A stretch of 64,000 nt of DNA from Caprella mutica. Lineage: Eukaryota; Arthropoda; Malacostraca; Amphipoda; Caprellidae. The notes under the pieces were generated by a model. It did not search any database, was not told the DNA's origin, and was given only the letters and a program-made list of their open reading frames with translations. This document shows, piece by piece, positions 37,530 to 48,963 of the stretch. Position numbers and translations under genes: made by a program. The number at the start of each line of letters is the position of its first letter. The first letter of the stretch is position 1. The DNA is taken from the NCBI GenBank assembly GCA_947561585.1, contig CANNZV010001166.1:186001-250000 (forward strand). The letters run 5' to 3'.

Positions 37530-37915
37530 ATGTTTCTTATCATTTTGCTGCAAACCTCATGGAAATTGGTTGTTTATTTTTTATTTTATATGCTTTTAAA
37601 GATTGTAATCGAAACTCTACGATATTCGTTTTACTTCCGACTTTCTAATTTTCAGTCCGAAGAAAAAGAATGTACACCATTTGTTTTGAATCTCATCTAG
37701 GTAGGTATCATCAATTCACTATTAAATATTCCCGTAAAGGTATAGTATTAGAGAAACTTACTATAGAAACGTTTTTATACTTCTGGAAACAATTTAAGTC
37801 TTAAACTATGGCCGAATATGCATTGTTTGTTTATAAAATTCAAATTTGAAATCAAAACAAAGTGTGCAATCTTTTTCTCTAACGTCAGATTAGTGTATCT
37901 TGCAATATTGTTGCA
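37530..37915 (+). pseudogene. Peptide-coding dispersed repeat, copy 2 (decayed)
   Basis: Aligns by eye with 24858-25215. Shared features are ttattattgctgcaa, an upstream ttttcagtcc (near 37650), and then in broken frames MYTICFESHLGRYHQ, FTIKYSRKGI, EKLTIETFLYFWK and AEYALFVYKIQ. Stops occur, so it is not functional. It lies in intron 2 of the called gene, in the same orientation. Confidence 0.5.
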
Positions 37916-38145
37916 CACAGAGTATGTATTAAAAACTTTAAAAGCATATAAAAAATGTATACTGAACCAAATTCTATGCGGTTTGCAGAAAATTGATCCT
38001 ATAGAACTTAGTTACAGTCAGAGATGAGAAAATAATGATTGCACTTTACTAAAGTGTATTTATTCTACTTGCATTTAGTTCTTGCGTTGAGGAATAATTT
38101 ACCGGAAAATAAGAATTGTAGCTTGAATAAATTCGGCATGAAAAA

Positions 38146-38928
38146 GACAATGTAGTAAATGACAAAGTGTAGTAAATGACAAAATGTAGTAAATGACAAA
38201 ATGTAGTAAATGACTAAATGTAGTAAATGACTAAATGACAAAATGTAGTAAATGACAATGTAGTAAATGACAATGTAGTAAATGATAAAGTGTAGTAAAT
38301 GATAAAGTGTAGTAAATGACAAAGTGTAGTAAATGACAAAGTGTAGTAAATGACAAAATGTAGTAAATGACAAAATGTAGTAAATGACAAAATGTAGTAA
38401 ATGACTAAATGTAGTAAATGACTAAATGACAAAATGTAGTAAATGACAAAATGTAGTAAATGACAAAATGTAGTATATGACTAATGACAAAATGTAGTAT
38501 ATGACAAAATGTAGTAAATGACTAAATGTAGTAAATGACAAAATGTAGTAAATGGCAAAATGTAGTAAATGACAAAATGTATTAAATGACAAAATGTAGT
38601 AAATGACAAAGTGTAGTAAATGACAAAATGTAGTAAATGGCAAAATGTAGTAAATGACAAAATGTAGTAAATGACAAAGTGTAGTAAATGACAAAGTGTA
38701 GTCAATGACAAAATGTAGTAAATGACTAAATGTAGTAAATGACAAAATGTAGTAAATGGCAAAATGTAGTAAATGACAAAATGTAGTAAATGACAAAATG
38801 TAGTAAATGACAAAGTGTAGTAAATGACAAAATGTAGTAAATGGCAAAATGTAGTAAATGACAAAATGTAGTAAATGACAAAGTGTAGTAAATGACAAAG
38901 TGTAGTCAATGACAAAGTGTAGTCAATG
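38146..38928. repeat. 17-bp minisatellite in intron 2, ~46 copies
   Basis: The unit AAAATGTAGTAAATGAC is 17 bp, with gtgtag, tggcaa and gtcaatg variants, and the order of variants repeats in blocks (38515-38720 resembles 38725-38910). Several 100-150 codon frames on the - strand are artefacts of rotation through a stop-poor unit. Confidence 0.96.
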
Positions 38929-39330
38929 GGGCTATAATAATAATAAATTGAACGTAAATTAAACCTTATGGAAGATATAAAGTAAATTCAGCTGATGACG
39001 TAGTTTGACTAATACTCAAATCTTAATTATCAATGGTATTTACTAAAAAGGTAATTAAGTTATGTTGCATTGAGCTTCTGCCAGACTTTTAACAGCTATG
39101 CTTAGTAAAACTTCATTTGTAGTTTGTCATTCAGTGTGTTGGTTAGTGAATTAGTTCACTGTGATCTAGTTTGGGGCTCTATTCTCGATGAGGGAAATTA
39201 ATGAATTCCTCATCTTTGAAACATATTATTAATTTATAGTCAAATTCTTATGCAGTGTCCCTAAACCTTTGATTTATTAATGTGTCTGAAATTGTATAGC
39301 TATTTTAATCTCCCTCCTTTTTCTTACCAG

Positions 39331-39823
39331 GATTACCTGGAGCTTCTTGCATCAACATCACCACATCCAACCCCCAGCAGGTGAAGAGTACCAGGCCCAG
39401 TCCAAAGGTGTCCCCAACGGGGCACTTCCTCGAGAAGAAGGCCTCCCTCACCACCACAGGACTCTCGACATCTCCTCGCTATTCACCACGAGCATCACCC
39501 AGAGGATCACCAAAGTGCTCCCCTAGATCGGGCTCTCCTAGACCTCTGTCCCCTTTGGCTGGGGGTGGGGAACGGGTGAGTCCCTATGGTGGAGCATTTG
39601 GGTCGGAGAATGACCGACGACTTCGACCTGCGTTGGTGAGACAGGCTGGATCTGAAGCCCTCGAGGAGAGAACCCGAGATATGAAACTCAACCTTATGAA
39701 CGGAGGCCGCAGAAATATTGGCAAAAATTTTGGGGTGGAGGGGTCGGATCGGGGTGCTTTCAAGACATCACCTTTGGGGGCCTCTGCGGACTTGAAGGCA
39801 GAGTTTGAGGAGAGAAAAATGAG
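39331..39823 (+). CDS. Exon 3 of called gene: SPR-rich disordered region and start of coiled coil
   Basis: The 493-bp exon lies between the acceptor cttaccag (AG at 39329-39330) and donor GTGAGT at 39824. It reads GLPGASCINITTSNPQQVKS, then STRPSPKVSPTGHF, a run of SPR motifs (SPRYSPRASPRGSPKCSPRS), glycine-rich loops, EERTRDMKLNLMNGGRRNIG, and ends DLKAEFEERKM, the start of the helical region. Multiple S/T-P sites suggest proline-directed phosphorylation, and basic SPR repeats can bind microtubules or nucleic acids. Both are inferences. The exon is clearly GC-richer than its flanks. An antisense open frame (39584-39853) is a shadow. Confidence 0.88.
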
Positions 39824-41812
39824 GTGAGTTATTCGAAATAAAATAAAATCCAAATTTTGAGGATCTATATAACTCTATTTCTGTCTCTCTGGCTGTTTTG
39901 TTGATGATGAGGTCACTTGTACAATTTAGCTCCATTGTGAGTATTTTGTCTTTATTCTTAGAGGCGCATTGGAGAGTATTTGGTGGGGAAATTTATTCAT
40001 GGGTAGAGACTTATGATGGAGACGACAGTAGGACGGATAGCCAATTCATTTACGGTACAGTTCCAATGAAGAAAACACTTGGATTCCCAGAGCAATTCCA
40101 TAAGAAAATTACACTATTTAGTACCTGTGTTCCACGCAATTTGAAGATCCTAAAAACGCGCAGCCCATTCTTGCATGTAATAGCATGTCATTTTATTTAA
40201 AATTTTTCTTAATTTTTTATTCAATTTGAAAGAAGATATTTTTACATTAAAAAGAAGGGGAAAACAAATGAGGTTAATCCCAATAAAATACCAGTTTTAT
40301 CCAATCTGTTGGTTCTGTACTTCATCACTGTTGGTCCTGCTTCATACCCTTTACCTGCCTTGCACACTCTAGAGATTGTCATGCCGTTTCAATGATTCTA
40401 AAACCGCGCAGCGCATTCTCGAGAATGTGCAAATGGCGCGAAACATATATAATTTAAATTGTTAATACTATCCAAGTTATGCCTCCACTGTGTATTATGT
40501 GTGGTGCAATTGGAAAATAATTTCAATATTAAAAACTAAATTAATCACAGAATTGAAGTTTTTTCAAATTTATGTATATTCTGTTGAATGAGTTGACTTT
40601 TCATTGATTATAATGTAAAGTTCCAAGCTAATTGAACTTTGTGGGTGTTGTGGGTTCAAGATTTTTAAAGCAACCCTTTGGTTTTAATATTCAAGTGTGT
40701 CTTTTTGTAGGTAACTCGCATTGAAAGCATCGTCAAATAGTCTTTTTATTCATCAAAATAGTGCAGACAAAGATCAATCAATGAGCAATCAATGAGGTAC
40801 CTGCAATGAACAGGTACAAAATAGTATACAAATAAATTTTAACACTATTGCAATATTAACAATTCAATTATATAGAAGATAAATTTACCTAAAATTGCGA
40901 GGACACACGGCTAAATGGATTTATTTTTCAGTTCGTACATTGTGAAATTGATTTATATTTATATTAAATATAGTATCTAGAAAGACAAGGAGAAATAGTT
41001 ATGTAAAGCAGGATATTTAGGAAACTAGTAAACACTGAGACAAATAGAGCACTACTGAGTCACTGAAAGTCTTTAAACTATTACACCTGTTAAGGTTCCA
41101 ATATATACAGATTTTGTACAACATTCCAAGAAATTAACTAGACTTCAAAAAAGTTTACATATAATTAATTACAATTGTTATTTTTTCTCAAAATCATAAT
41201 TTAGATAAAGTGAAAAATTTGTTTGTTAAATTCAAACGTAAAATTATGCTTCGCCTCATTTTCCTCATTTGCTGTACTCTAATTAGCACATAATTCGGTT
41301 ATACAATACACAACCAGTTTAAAAGTTTCACTTTGAAAACTTTAGGTGCCTGAGGCTTAAGATATTTTTCTGGCTGATAATTATTTCTCTCTATTTCGGT
41401 TCGGTGAAGGAAAAAGCTATATGAAATAAACTTTATATTTTAAATGATAGATAAAACCTACTCCTAAAACCTATTTAAATTCATTTATTCATTTTTAAAT
41501 CAAGGCAAAAAAGGTCACTATAGTTGAGTCACACAAAATATCGTGTTTGTAGCTATACCGCACAGTGAATAGAAAGAAATAGGACACATGAGATGAATTT
41601 ACTCAACATCAAACTATAATTAAACTAGAATCAATGAATCACTCAAACGATACATTAAGACTCTCCTCAAAATAACACATTAAATAATAATAGTTTTTGC
41701 CAGCCGAAGTGAAGATGTAAGAGAAACTTACTGCTGATCTAAAGATTCAAACACAACACCTGGTGAAAGTTTTTACACCTCCTACAAAATAGAGTGTTAA
41801 TCTTAATTTCCA

Positions 41813-41852
41813 ACTAATGCATATGAAGCTATCGAACGTCATATGCATTAGT
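41813..41852. other. Perfect 14-bp inverted repeat with 12-nt loop
   Basis: ACTAATGCATATGA and its exact reverse complement TCATATGCATTAGT are separated by 12 nt. It is an intronic hairpin; a role is unknown. Confidence 0.85.
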
Positions 41853-42852
41853 CTTAATGTTGTCAAAGACTGCTCCTGGGTATGTGACAAATTATGGTAA
41901 CCTCAGGTTGAACCCTGAAACTAAAATAGCATCCAGAAACTGATGTACATAATGATTAACTATTGAATGAATATAAATTTATAAATGTGAATGTTTTTTG
42001 TGAGAGTATTAAACACCAACAAATGCTGAGAGTTGTACAACCAGTTATTTATAATTATACAAAGTTAAATTTATCATTACAATTTATATGAACATAGCTT
42101 GCCATATTGACATAACTGGAAACACAGTCATTCACATTCTATATTTTATTTCAGTGGACTGTCCCTACTACTAAATAATATCACCACATAATATTTCACC
42201 ACTCCAAATAATTCACTTCTCCGTCAAATGTTACTGATGTAATAAGAGAGATGGCGCTACCGTTTGCATTGGTCATCATTTTTCTAATACCACAAAACAC
42301 TGTTAGAAAATAACAAAATTCTGAATGGAAACTGACCAAGTTTGTCAGGTGTTTTTACCTCAAATACATTATATTCACTTAATTATTTAAGATATGGCAG
42401 AGACACTTTACATTATAATTAAAGTGTTAAATTACAATGTCTTACATTCACTAATTGGCTTCAAAAGTTTCAGGATATATCAGAGAACGTGTGGTAAAAT
42501 ATTTACTCTAGACATGAAATGTGACCGTTAAATGTCATGTATCGATTCTAAAATCAAATTAAAGGAGTATAAAAAGAGTCCTGATAAATATTTATGAATT
42601 ATGATAAAATGTTTGAAAAGTCATCCTAAACTGTTATCTCTGTTATTTATTTATTTATTTAAATTTATTTATTTATTTAATTTCAGATTATATGAAATGA
42701 AACATTTTAATATCAAATTTAGGTTGGCAGACATATCGTTGACAAATTTTCATGAAGGGGATATTAACACTCTGATGTATGTGTAGGGGGGAGTGCTGCC
42801 CCCAAACTCCCTACCATGTCATTTAACAGTTGCGTAGTGTGCAGTACAACAA

Positions 42853-42968
42853 GAAGGTCTAAGTAGTGTATGAAGGACAAAGTAGCGTATGAAGGTCTAA
42901 GTAGCGTATGAAGGTCTAAGTAGCGTATGAAGGTCTAAGTAGCGTGTGAAGGTCTAATTACCGTATGA
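42853..42968. repeat. 19-bp short tandem repeat, ~6 copies
   Basis: The unit GAAGGTCTAAGTAGCGTAT is repeated about six times with small changes, in intron 3. Confidence 0.9.
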
Positions 42969-43531
42969 AATATAAACATGAAGTAGCGTATATTTCAGAG
43001 TAAGATTTCACACTCCATGTAGAAGAGTATGAAGAATGTTTTCCCAACTCCCTAATATCTTGTCTAATAAATTTCCCACTCTCGCTTCAATAAATCCCAC
43101 AGATTGAATCCTTGAACACATTTCTGCTCCAGAGTCTGCTTAAAACTTGATGGAGAAGTGTTGATGTATTTCTCTTATTTTTTCACTAAACTAACATCGA
43201 ATGTGGTAATGAATTTAATTTATTTAATTGGTTTGAATCAAAATATGCTTCATAACATCTATTAAATATAATAATTCTCGTTTATTGTTATGCAAAAGAG
43301 AGTAAGATGTCAGTGTGTTCTTAGTTTTTGGTTCAAGTCTCCTGTTACCTTTACTTGCTAGCGATAGGTTCATATTTTGAACATTTTCTAAAATAGCAGT
43401 GACAGTCCTTTTTCAAATATGAAAATGTTTTATTTGTGATGATTTAGTTTTTAAAGCCTCAACAAATAGTACATGGTTAGTTTGAGTAGTTAAAATTTAA
43501 TAATTAATGACAAATTGATTTCATTTTTCTA

Positions 43532-43870
43532 CACTGAGAAAAATATACAACCTCAACTGATGCACTCAGGTGTATTGAGTTCACCCTATGGCTTTGTCTC
43601 TAAAGAAAGATACTTTAGTGCATCAAACTATAGTTTGGATGCACTTAGGCTCAAGAGTGCATCAGTTCGATGCACTTTAGAGTCTCAGCTATAAGTTTGT
43701 TAAAATGATGATGAAATTATTCTCATCATTTTCGCAAAGGAAAATTTGAGACACTAAAGTGCATCGAACTGATGCACTTTAGTGCATCCAAACTATAGTT
43801 TGATGCACTAAAGTGTCTCGCTTTAGAGACAAAACCCCTGGGTGACGAGTGCATCAGATTTTTTTTAGCG
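43532..43870. mobile_element. Foldback MITE with TA target duplication
   Basis: The termini CACTGAGAAAAAT and (reverse complement) CGCTAAAAAAAAT are inverted, and a TA dinucleotide flanks each end (43530-43531, 43871-43872). Long internal arms (43532-43695 and 43755-43870) pair through ggctttgtctctaaag, actttagtgcatcaaactat, agtttggatgcact and agtgcatcagttcgatgcac. The 339-bp element has no coding capacity. TA duplication fits mobilisation by a Tc1/mariner-type transposase, by analogy with known MITEs. Confidence 0.85.
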
Positions 43871-44069
43871 TATAGTACTTCTTGACAAAGTCCATTTCAT
43901 TATCTAATTAATACCCTAAATGAATAACGATACTTCAACTGGAAAATATATCAATGAATGTTGCAAACTTAGAAAGTAGACTCCGTTAGTAGAGCAATAG
44001 ATTATAATTGTGTATAGTTTTGCCATGGAGAGTAAGTTTCAATGCAATAATTTCCATTCCCTTCCACAG

Positions 44070-44365
44070 GTATCGACAAGAAGAAGAACATCGCAAGAAA
44101 CTGATAATGAATGTGAATTACGATGATGAGGTGAGAAAGAGAGAAATGGCAAATGAGAAGCTAAAGAGGGACATAGAAGAGGCCATGAGAATAAGAGACA
44201 TGGATGAGAAGAGACAAGAGGAGGAGGGGAAGAAGAGCAAAGAGGAAGAGTGTCGCTATGTCAGGGATTACGATGAGTTGGAGTCGATATCAGAGGTACA
44301 GAGTACCATTCCCGAGGACCCCAGTCTTGAGGACGAGGAAACTAACCAAGACGCGGAGAAAAAAG
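44070..44365 (+). CDS. Exon 4 of called gene: coiled coil and acidic stretch
   Basis: The 296-bp exon lies between the acceptor ccttccacag (AG at 44068-44069) and donor GTAATT at 44366. It reads RYRQEEEHRKKLIMNVNYDD, EVRKREMANEKLKRDIEEAM, RIRDMDEKRQEEEGKKSKEE, then an acidic part ending ETNQDAEKK. The charged heptad-like pattern of E/K/R indicates a coiled coil or single alpha helix of about 65 residues. Split codons at both ends join cleanly to exons 3 (AG+G, Arg) and 5 (G+AA, Glu). A - strand open frame over the end of this exon is a shadow. Confidence 0.87.
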
Positions 44366-44453
44366 GTAATTGGTAGTAAATAACAAGTGGTGATATAGCG
44401 TGAGCTGTAGCCACATTTACACCCATAATTATTATTACGCATAATAATATTAT

Positions 44454-47202
44454 CCAATACACAGTACATCAGTACTATCCAATACACAGTACATCAGTAC
44501 TATCCAATACACAGTACATCAGTACTATCCAATACACTGTACATCAGTACTACCCAATACACAGTACATCAGTACTACACAGTACACAGTACATCAGTAC
44601 TACCCAATACACAGTACATCAGTACTACACAGTACACAGTACATCAGTACTACACAGTACATCAGTACTACCAAATACACAGTACATCAGTACTACCCAA
44701 TACACAGTACATCAGTACTACACAGTACACAGTACATCAGTACTACACAGTACATCAGTATTCAGTACTACCCAATACACAGTACATCAGTACTACCCAA
44801 TACACAGTACATCAGTACTACACAGTACACAGTACATCAGTATTCAGTACTACCCAATACACAGTACATCAGTACTACCCAATACACAGTACATCAGTAC
44901 TACCCAATACACAGTACATCAGTACTACACAGTACATCAGTACTACCCAATACACAGTACATCAGTACTACACAGTACATCAGTACTACACAGTACATCA
45001 GTACTACACAGTACATCAGTACTACCCAATACACAGTACATCAGTACTACCCAATACACAGTACATCAGTACTACACAGTACACAGTACATCAGTACTAC
45101 CCAATACACAGTACATCAGTAATACCCAATACACAGTACATCAGTACTACCCAATACACAGTACATCAGTACTACACAGTACATCAGTACTACCCAATAC
45201 ACAGTACATCAGTACTACCCAATACACAGTATATCAGTACTACCCAATACACAGTACATCAGTACTACCCAATACACAGTACATCAGTACTACACAGTAC
45301 ACAGTACATCAGTACTACCCAATACACAGTACATCAGTACTACCCAATACACAGTACATCAGTACTACACAGTACACAGTACATCAGTACTACCCAATAC
45401 ACAGTACATCAGTACTACCCAATGCACAGTACATCAGTACTACCCAATACACAGTACATCAGTACTGCCCAATACACAGTACATCAGTACTACACAGTAC
45501 ACAGTACATCAGTATTCAGTACTACCCAATACACAGTACATCAGTACTACCCAATACACAGTACATCAGTACTACACAGTACACAGTACATCAGTACTAC
45601 ACAGTACATCAGTACTACCCAATACACAGTACATCAGTACTACCCAATACACAGTATATCAGTACTACCTAATACACAGTACATCAGTACTACCCAATAC
45701 ACAGTACATCAGTACTACCCAATACACAGTACATCAGTACTACCCAATACTCAGTACATCAGTACTACACAGTACATCAATACTACCCAATACACAGTAC
45801 ATCAGTACTACCCAATACTCAGTACATCAGTACTACCCAATACTCGGTACATCAGTACTACACAGTACATCAATACTACCTAATACACAGTACATCAGTA
45901 CTACCCAATACACAGTACATCAGTACTACCCAATACTCAGTACATCAGTACTACCCAATACACAGTACATCAGTACTACCCAATACACAGTACATCAGTA
46001 CTACCCAATACACAGTACATCAGTACTACCCAATACACAGTACATCAGTACTACCCAATACACATTACATCAGTACTACCCAATACACAGTAGATCAGTA
46101 CTACCCAATACACAGTACATCAGTACTACCCAATACACAGTACATCAGTACTACCCAATACTCAGTACATCAGAACTACACAGTACATCAGTACTACCCA
46201 ATACACAGTACATCAGTACTACCCAATACTCAGTACATCAGTACTACCCAATACACAGTACATCAGTACTACCCAATACACAGTACATCAGTACTACCCA
46301 ATACACAGTACATCAGTACTACCCAATGTACAGTACATCAGTACTACCCAATACACAGTACATCAGTACTACCCAATACACAGTACATCAGTACTACCCA
46401 ATACACATTACATCAGTACTACCCAATACACAGTAGATCAGTACTACCCAATACACAGTACATCAGTACTACCCAATACACAGTACATCAGTACTACCCA
46501 ATACTCAGTACATCAGTACTACACAGTACATCAGTACTACCCAATACACAGTACATCAGTACTACCCAATACTCAGTACATCAGTACTACCCAATACACA
46601 GTACATCAGTACTACCCAATACACAGTACATCAGTACTACCCAATACACAGTACATCAGTACTACCCAATGTACAGTACATCAGTACTACCCAATACACA
46701 GTACATCAGTACTACCCAATACACAGTACATCAGTACTACCCAATACACAGTACATCAGTAATACCCAATACACAGTACATCAGTAATACACAGTACATC
46801 AGTACTACCCAATACTCAGTACATCAGTACTACCCAATACTCAGTACATCAGTACTACCCAATACACAGTACATCAGTACTACACAGTACATCAGTACTA
46901 CACAGTACACAGTACATCAGTACTACACAGTACATCAGTACTACACAGTACATACATCAGTACTACACAGTACACAGTACATCAGTACTACACAGTACAT
47001 CAGTACTACACAGTACATACATCAGTACTACACAGTACATCAGTACTACACAGTACACAGTACATCAGTACTACACAGTACACAGTACATCAGTACTACA
47101 CAGTACATCAGTACTACACAGTACACAGTACATCAGTACTACACAGTACACAGTACATCAGTACTACACAGTACACAGTACATCAGTACTACACAGTACA
47201 CG
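44454..47202. repeat. 25-bp minisatellite filling intron 4, ~115 copies
   Basis: The main unit CCCAATACACAGTACATCAG plus tacta is 25 bp, mixed with 18-bp (CACAGTACATCAGTACTA) and cacagtacac-type variants. Order is partly duplicated: 45985-46330 recurs at about 46340-46690 with the same rare cacattac, tagatcag and aatgtacag variants, about 350 bp apart. It occupies about 2.75 of the 3.09 kb of intron 4. AGTACT is a palindrome in the unit. Open + frames are artefacts. Confidence 0.97.
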
Positions 47203-47458
47203 ATGTATTTTCTAAACTCACTTTTGGATGTTTTTCTCTATTTCAATATTTTTCACAAATATTTAATTAGTTTGAAAATGTTCACTATCTCTTCTTCATT
47301 CAATACTGAGTGAAGTAAGGTTAGATTTAACTTGTGGGTTTATATTTATGCATAAATTATATCTTATTTAAAAAATGTAAATTTTGATTAACCGTTCCAT
47401 ATTCGTTATAACATTACCTAAGTTATTCTATTTTTTGTGTCTGTTTGTGCGGCTTCAG

Positions 47459-47634
47459 AAGGAGAGGACAAGAAGGCGGTGTCACGGCGTGTCTCGTGGG
47501 TGCCTGAAGTGGCAGAGAAGATGCCTGTGTCAGGCAGGGAAAAGCCTGCCTACAAGAGGAGGCACTCCGCCATCGTGAGGAGAGCTGTGGTCACCTTCCA
47601 GAGACAGAGGTCCTTCTCTCTAGACAGTCAGCAG
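47459..47634 (+). CDS. Exon 5 of called gene: basic tail with RVSW and kinase-type motifs
   Basis: The 176-bp exon lies between the acceptor gcggcttcag (AG at 47457-47458) and donor GTGAGG at 47635. It reads EGEDKKAVSRRVSWVPEVAE, KMPVSGREKPAYKRRHSAIV and RRAVVTFQRQRSFSLDSQQ. RVSW fits the RVxF/W docking motif for protein phosphatase 1, and its Ser also sits in a basophilic RRxS site. RRHS and RQRSFS are further PKA/Akt-type sites. If the donor is not used, translation would stop at 47676, and AATAAA at 47704 could serve as a polyA signal. I favour splicing because CAG|GTGAGG is strong, but no next exon was found in the window. Confidence 0.85.
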
Positions 47635-48490
47635 GTGAGGGGGGAATGGTTAGATGCAGTTAATGCAGTTATGTGATTGCAATTGGCTACATAACGATGA
47701 CTTAATAAAAAAAAGCAATGAAAAAGATTAAAGATTGATACACAAAATGCAGAAAAGTAGATAAACGTACAAGAAATAGTTTGCTATAATGCACTCTAAA
47801 AAGTTACGAAAAAATCGAAAAATTTAAGCCTAAATATGGCTTGAATAATTGTGCTATTACTGGGAATTTCTTTTTAAACATTTATATTAGCTAATATTTC
47901 TGTTCATTATATTTTTAGTATTTATTCAAAAAAATTTATAGTATATTATGATATATAATTGTAATATAACCAATGCACATTTATATGATTAAATATTTAT
48001 TATGTACCCATCATACTTTAAGTTATTGATATGCACCTTCTCTACAGCTATTAATAACGTACACACAAATACAATTACAACTGTCACTCATTTTGCAAAT
48101 AAACATGACTCGCAGTATAAAATGCTAAAGGTACTTGTAGTAAAAGACATTAATTAATGCACGAGGGACTTCATAAAAGAAGCAAGACAGAAATAGATCT
48201 TACAGACTAGAATGGCTATAAAAAGAATAGACAGTAGTTATAGAAACCAAATCAATCAATAACTGAAATGAAAGGAGGGAAAGGTCTTATGGAGAATATG
48301 AAATAATATGTCTATAGTTGAAAATAGAGTGAAAAATCTAGGGCTAATACCTAGAAGAACTAGTATAAAGTAAAATTAATTTTAACACTAAAAGAATTAG
48401 TAGCTACTTGTACAATATGTTTTTCCTTTCCAATGTAGATTTGAATACTTCCAAACCCCATACAAATGTTATTTATCTTACTTTGCTTAC
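47635..48490. other. Intron or 3' flank, AT-rich, no gene seen
   Basis: Contains AATAAA at 47704 shortly after exon 5 (see that entry). No further + strand exon with a phase-0 acceptor could be supported between here and the window end. Confidence 0.5.
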
Positions 48491-48543
48491 CTAATATAAC
48501 GAATGAAGGGCAACATTTTGAAGTGTTCCAACCGTGAAACTGT
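48491..48543 (-). CDS. Candidate 53-bp exon on the - strand
   Basis: On the - strand the acceptor tract ctccacactgtttcag precedes 53 bp, followed by the donor GTAAGC. Two of three frames are open (reading TVSRLEHFKMLPFIRYI or QFHGWNTSKCCPSFVIL). It does not join in frame directly to the exon at 59532-59628. The evidence is splice signals only, so it may be chance. Confidence 0.2.
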
Positions 48544-48963
48544 CTGAAACAGTGTGGAGATACAGTCAAGTTTGTTATTGTACCTATTGCTTGATAGCAA
48601 TATTGAAAAAAGAGAAACAAAAGTATATGAAATATTATTAGCAGACTCCATAGATTTATTTATCTATCCTAATAATACCCTTCGTTTGTTTATTCATTCA
48701 TTTGGTGTCCGCTTTCACACGACAGGTGCTAGCATAAATAATGTAAACATGATATGCACGAGAATATTTTGATATGAAGTTTAATTCCCATTTCTTTAAA
48801 TCCAATTTTATAATGTATTTTATATATAAGATATATCAGTCTATGACAAAATAAATTAATTCAAATCATTAATTTAACCTGAAAACAGGTAATAATATTA
48901 ACTGGTAATTAATAACGGGTACTGAATCACTAATGAAAACCGTTACTTTTAACGAGAAAGTAC
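48544..48963. other. Unique AT-rich DNA, no gene seen
   Basis: Leads into the large ACTAGT array. No supported feature. Confidence 0.55.

Larger units (their letters stand above)
37023..39330 (+). other. Intron 2 (2308 bp)
   Basis: Contains three perfect TGACGTCA octamers within 316 bp (37077, 37226, 37385), a CCAAT box-like gaccaatcag near 37350, a decayed copy of the dispersed peptide-coding repeat (37530-37915) and a 17-bp minisatellite (38146-38928). Ends in a good pyrimidine tract (ctccctcctttttcttaccag). Confidence 0.8.
39824..44069 (+). other. Intron 3 (4246 bp)
   Basis: Holds an unrecognised 100-codon open frame at 39898-40200, a sub-repeat 'ctaaaaMcgcgcagcScattct' present at about 40150 and 40400, a perfect 14-bp inverted repeat at 41813-41852, a 19-bp repeat at 42853-42968 and the foldback MITE at 43532-43870. 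Ends in ttccattcccttccacag. Confidence 0.78.
34613..47634 (+). other. Five-exon gene: ankyrin-like, SPR-rich, coiled-coil protein (family unidentified)
   Basis: Five exons with GT-AG borders and consistent phases (2, 1, 2, 1, 0) join to 445 codons without a stop. Order in the product: Ser/Gln/Asn-rich region (about 1-74); one ankyrin-like helix pair with VHIAIDCDAADVLRLLLRYG (about 93-120); SPR-rich disordered part (about 140-185); charged alpha-helical coiled coil (about 275-345); acidic stretch (about 355-385); basic tail (about 387-445). No signal peptide or membrane segment is seen, so the product is probably cytosolic or cytoskeletal, which is inference. Exons are much GC-richer than introns. 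Introns are 2040, 2308, 4246 and 3093 bp. The 5' and 3' ends of the gene are not established. I do not recognise the family. Confidence 0.85.

Noticed and set aside
39898..40200. 100-codon open frame just after exon 3
   Set aside because: Lies beyond a strong donor, has no recognised domain and no acceptor or donor that fits, and the sequence around 40150-40430 carries a dispersed sub-repeat.
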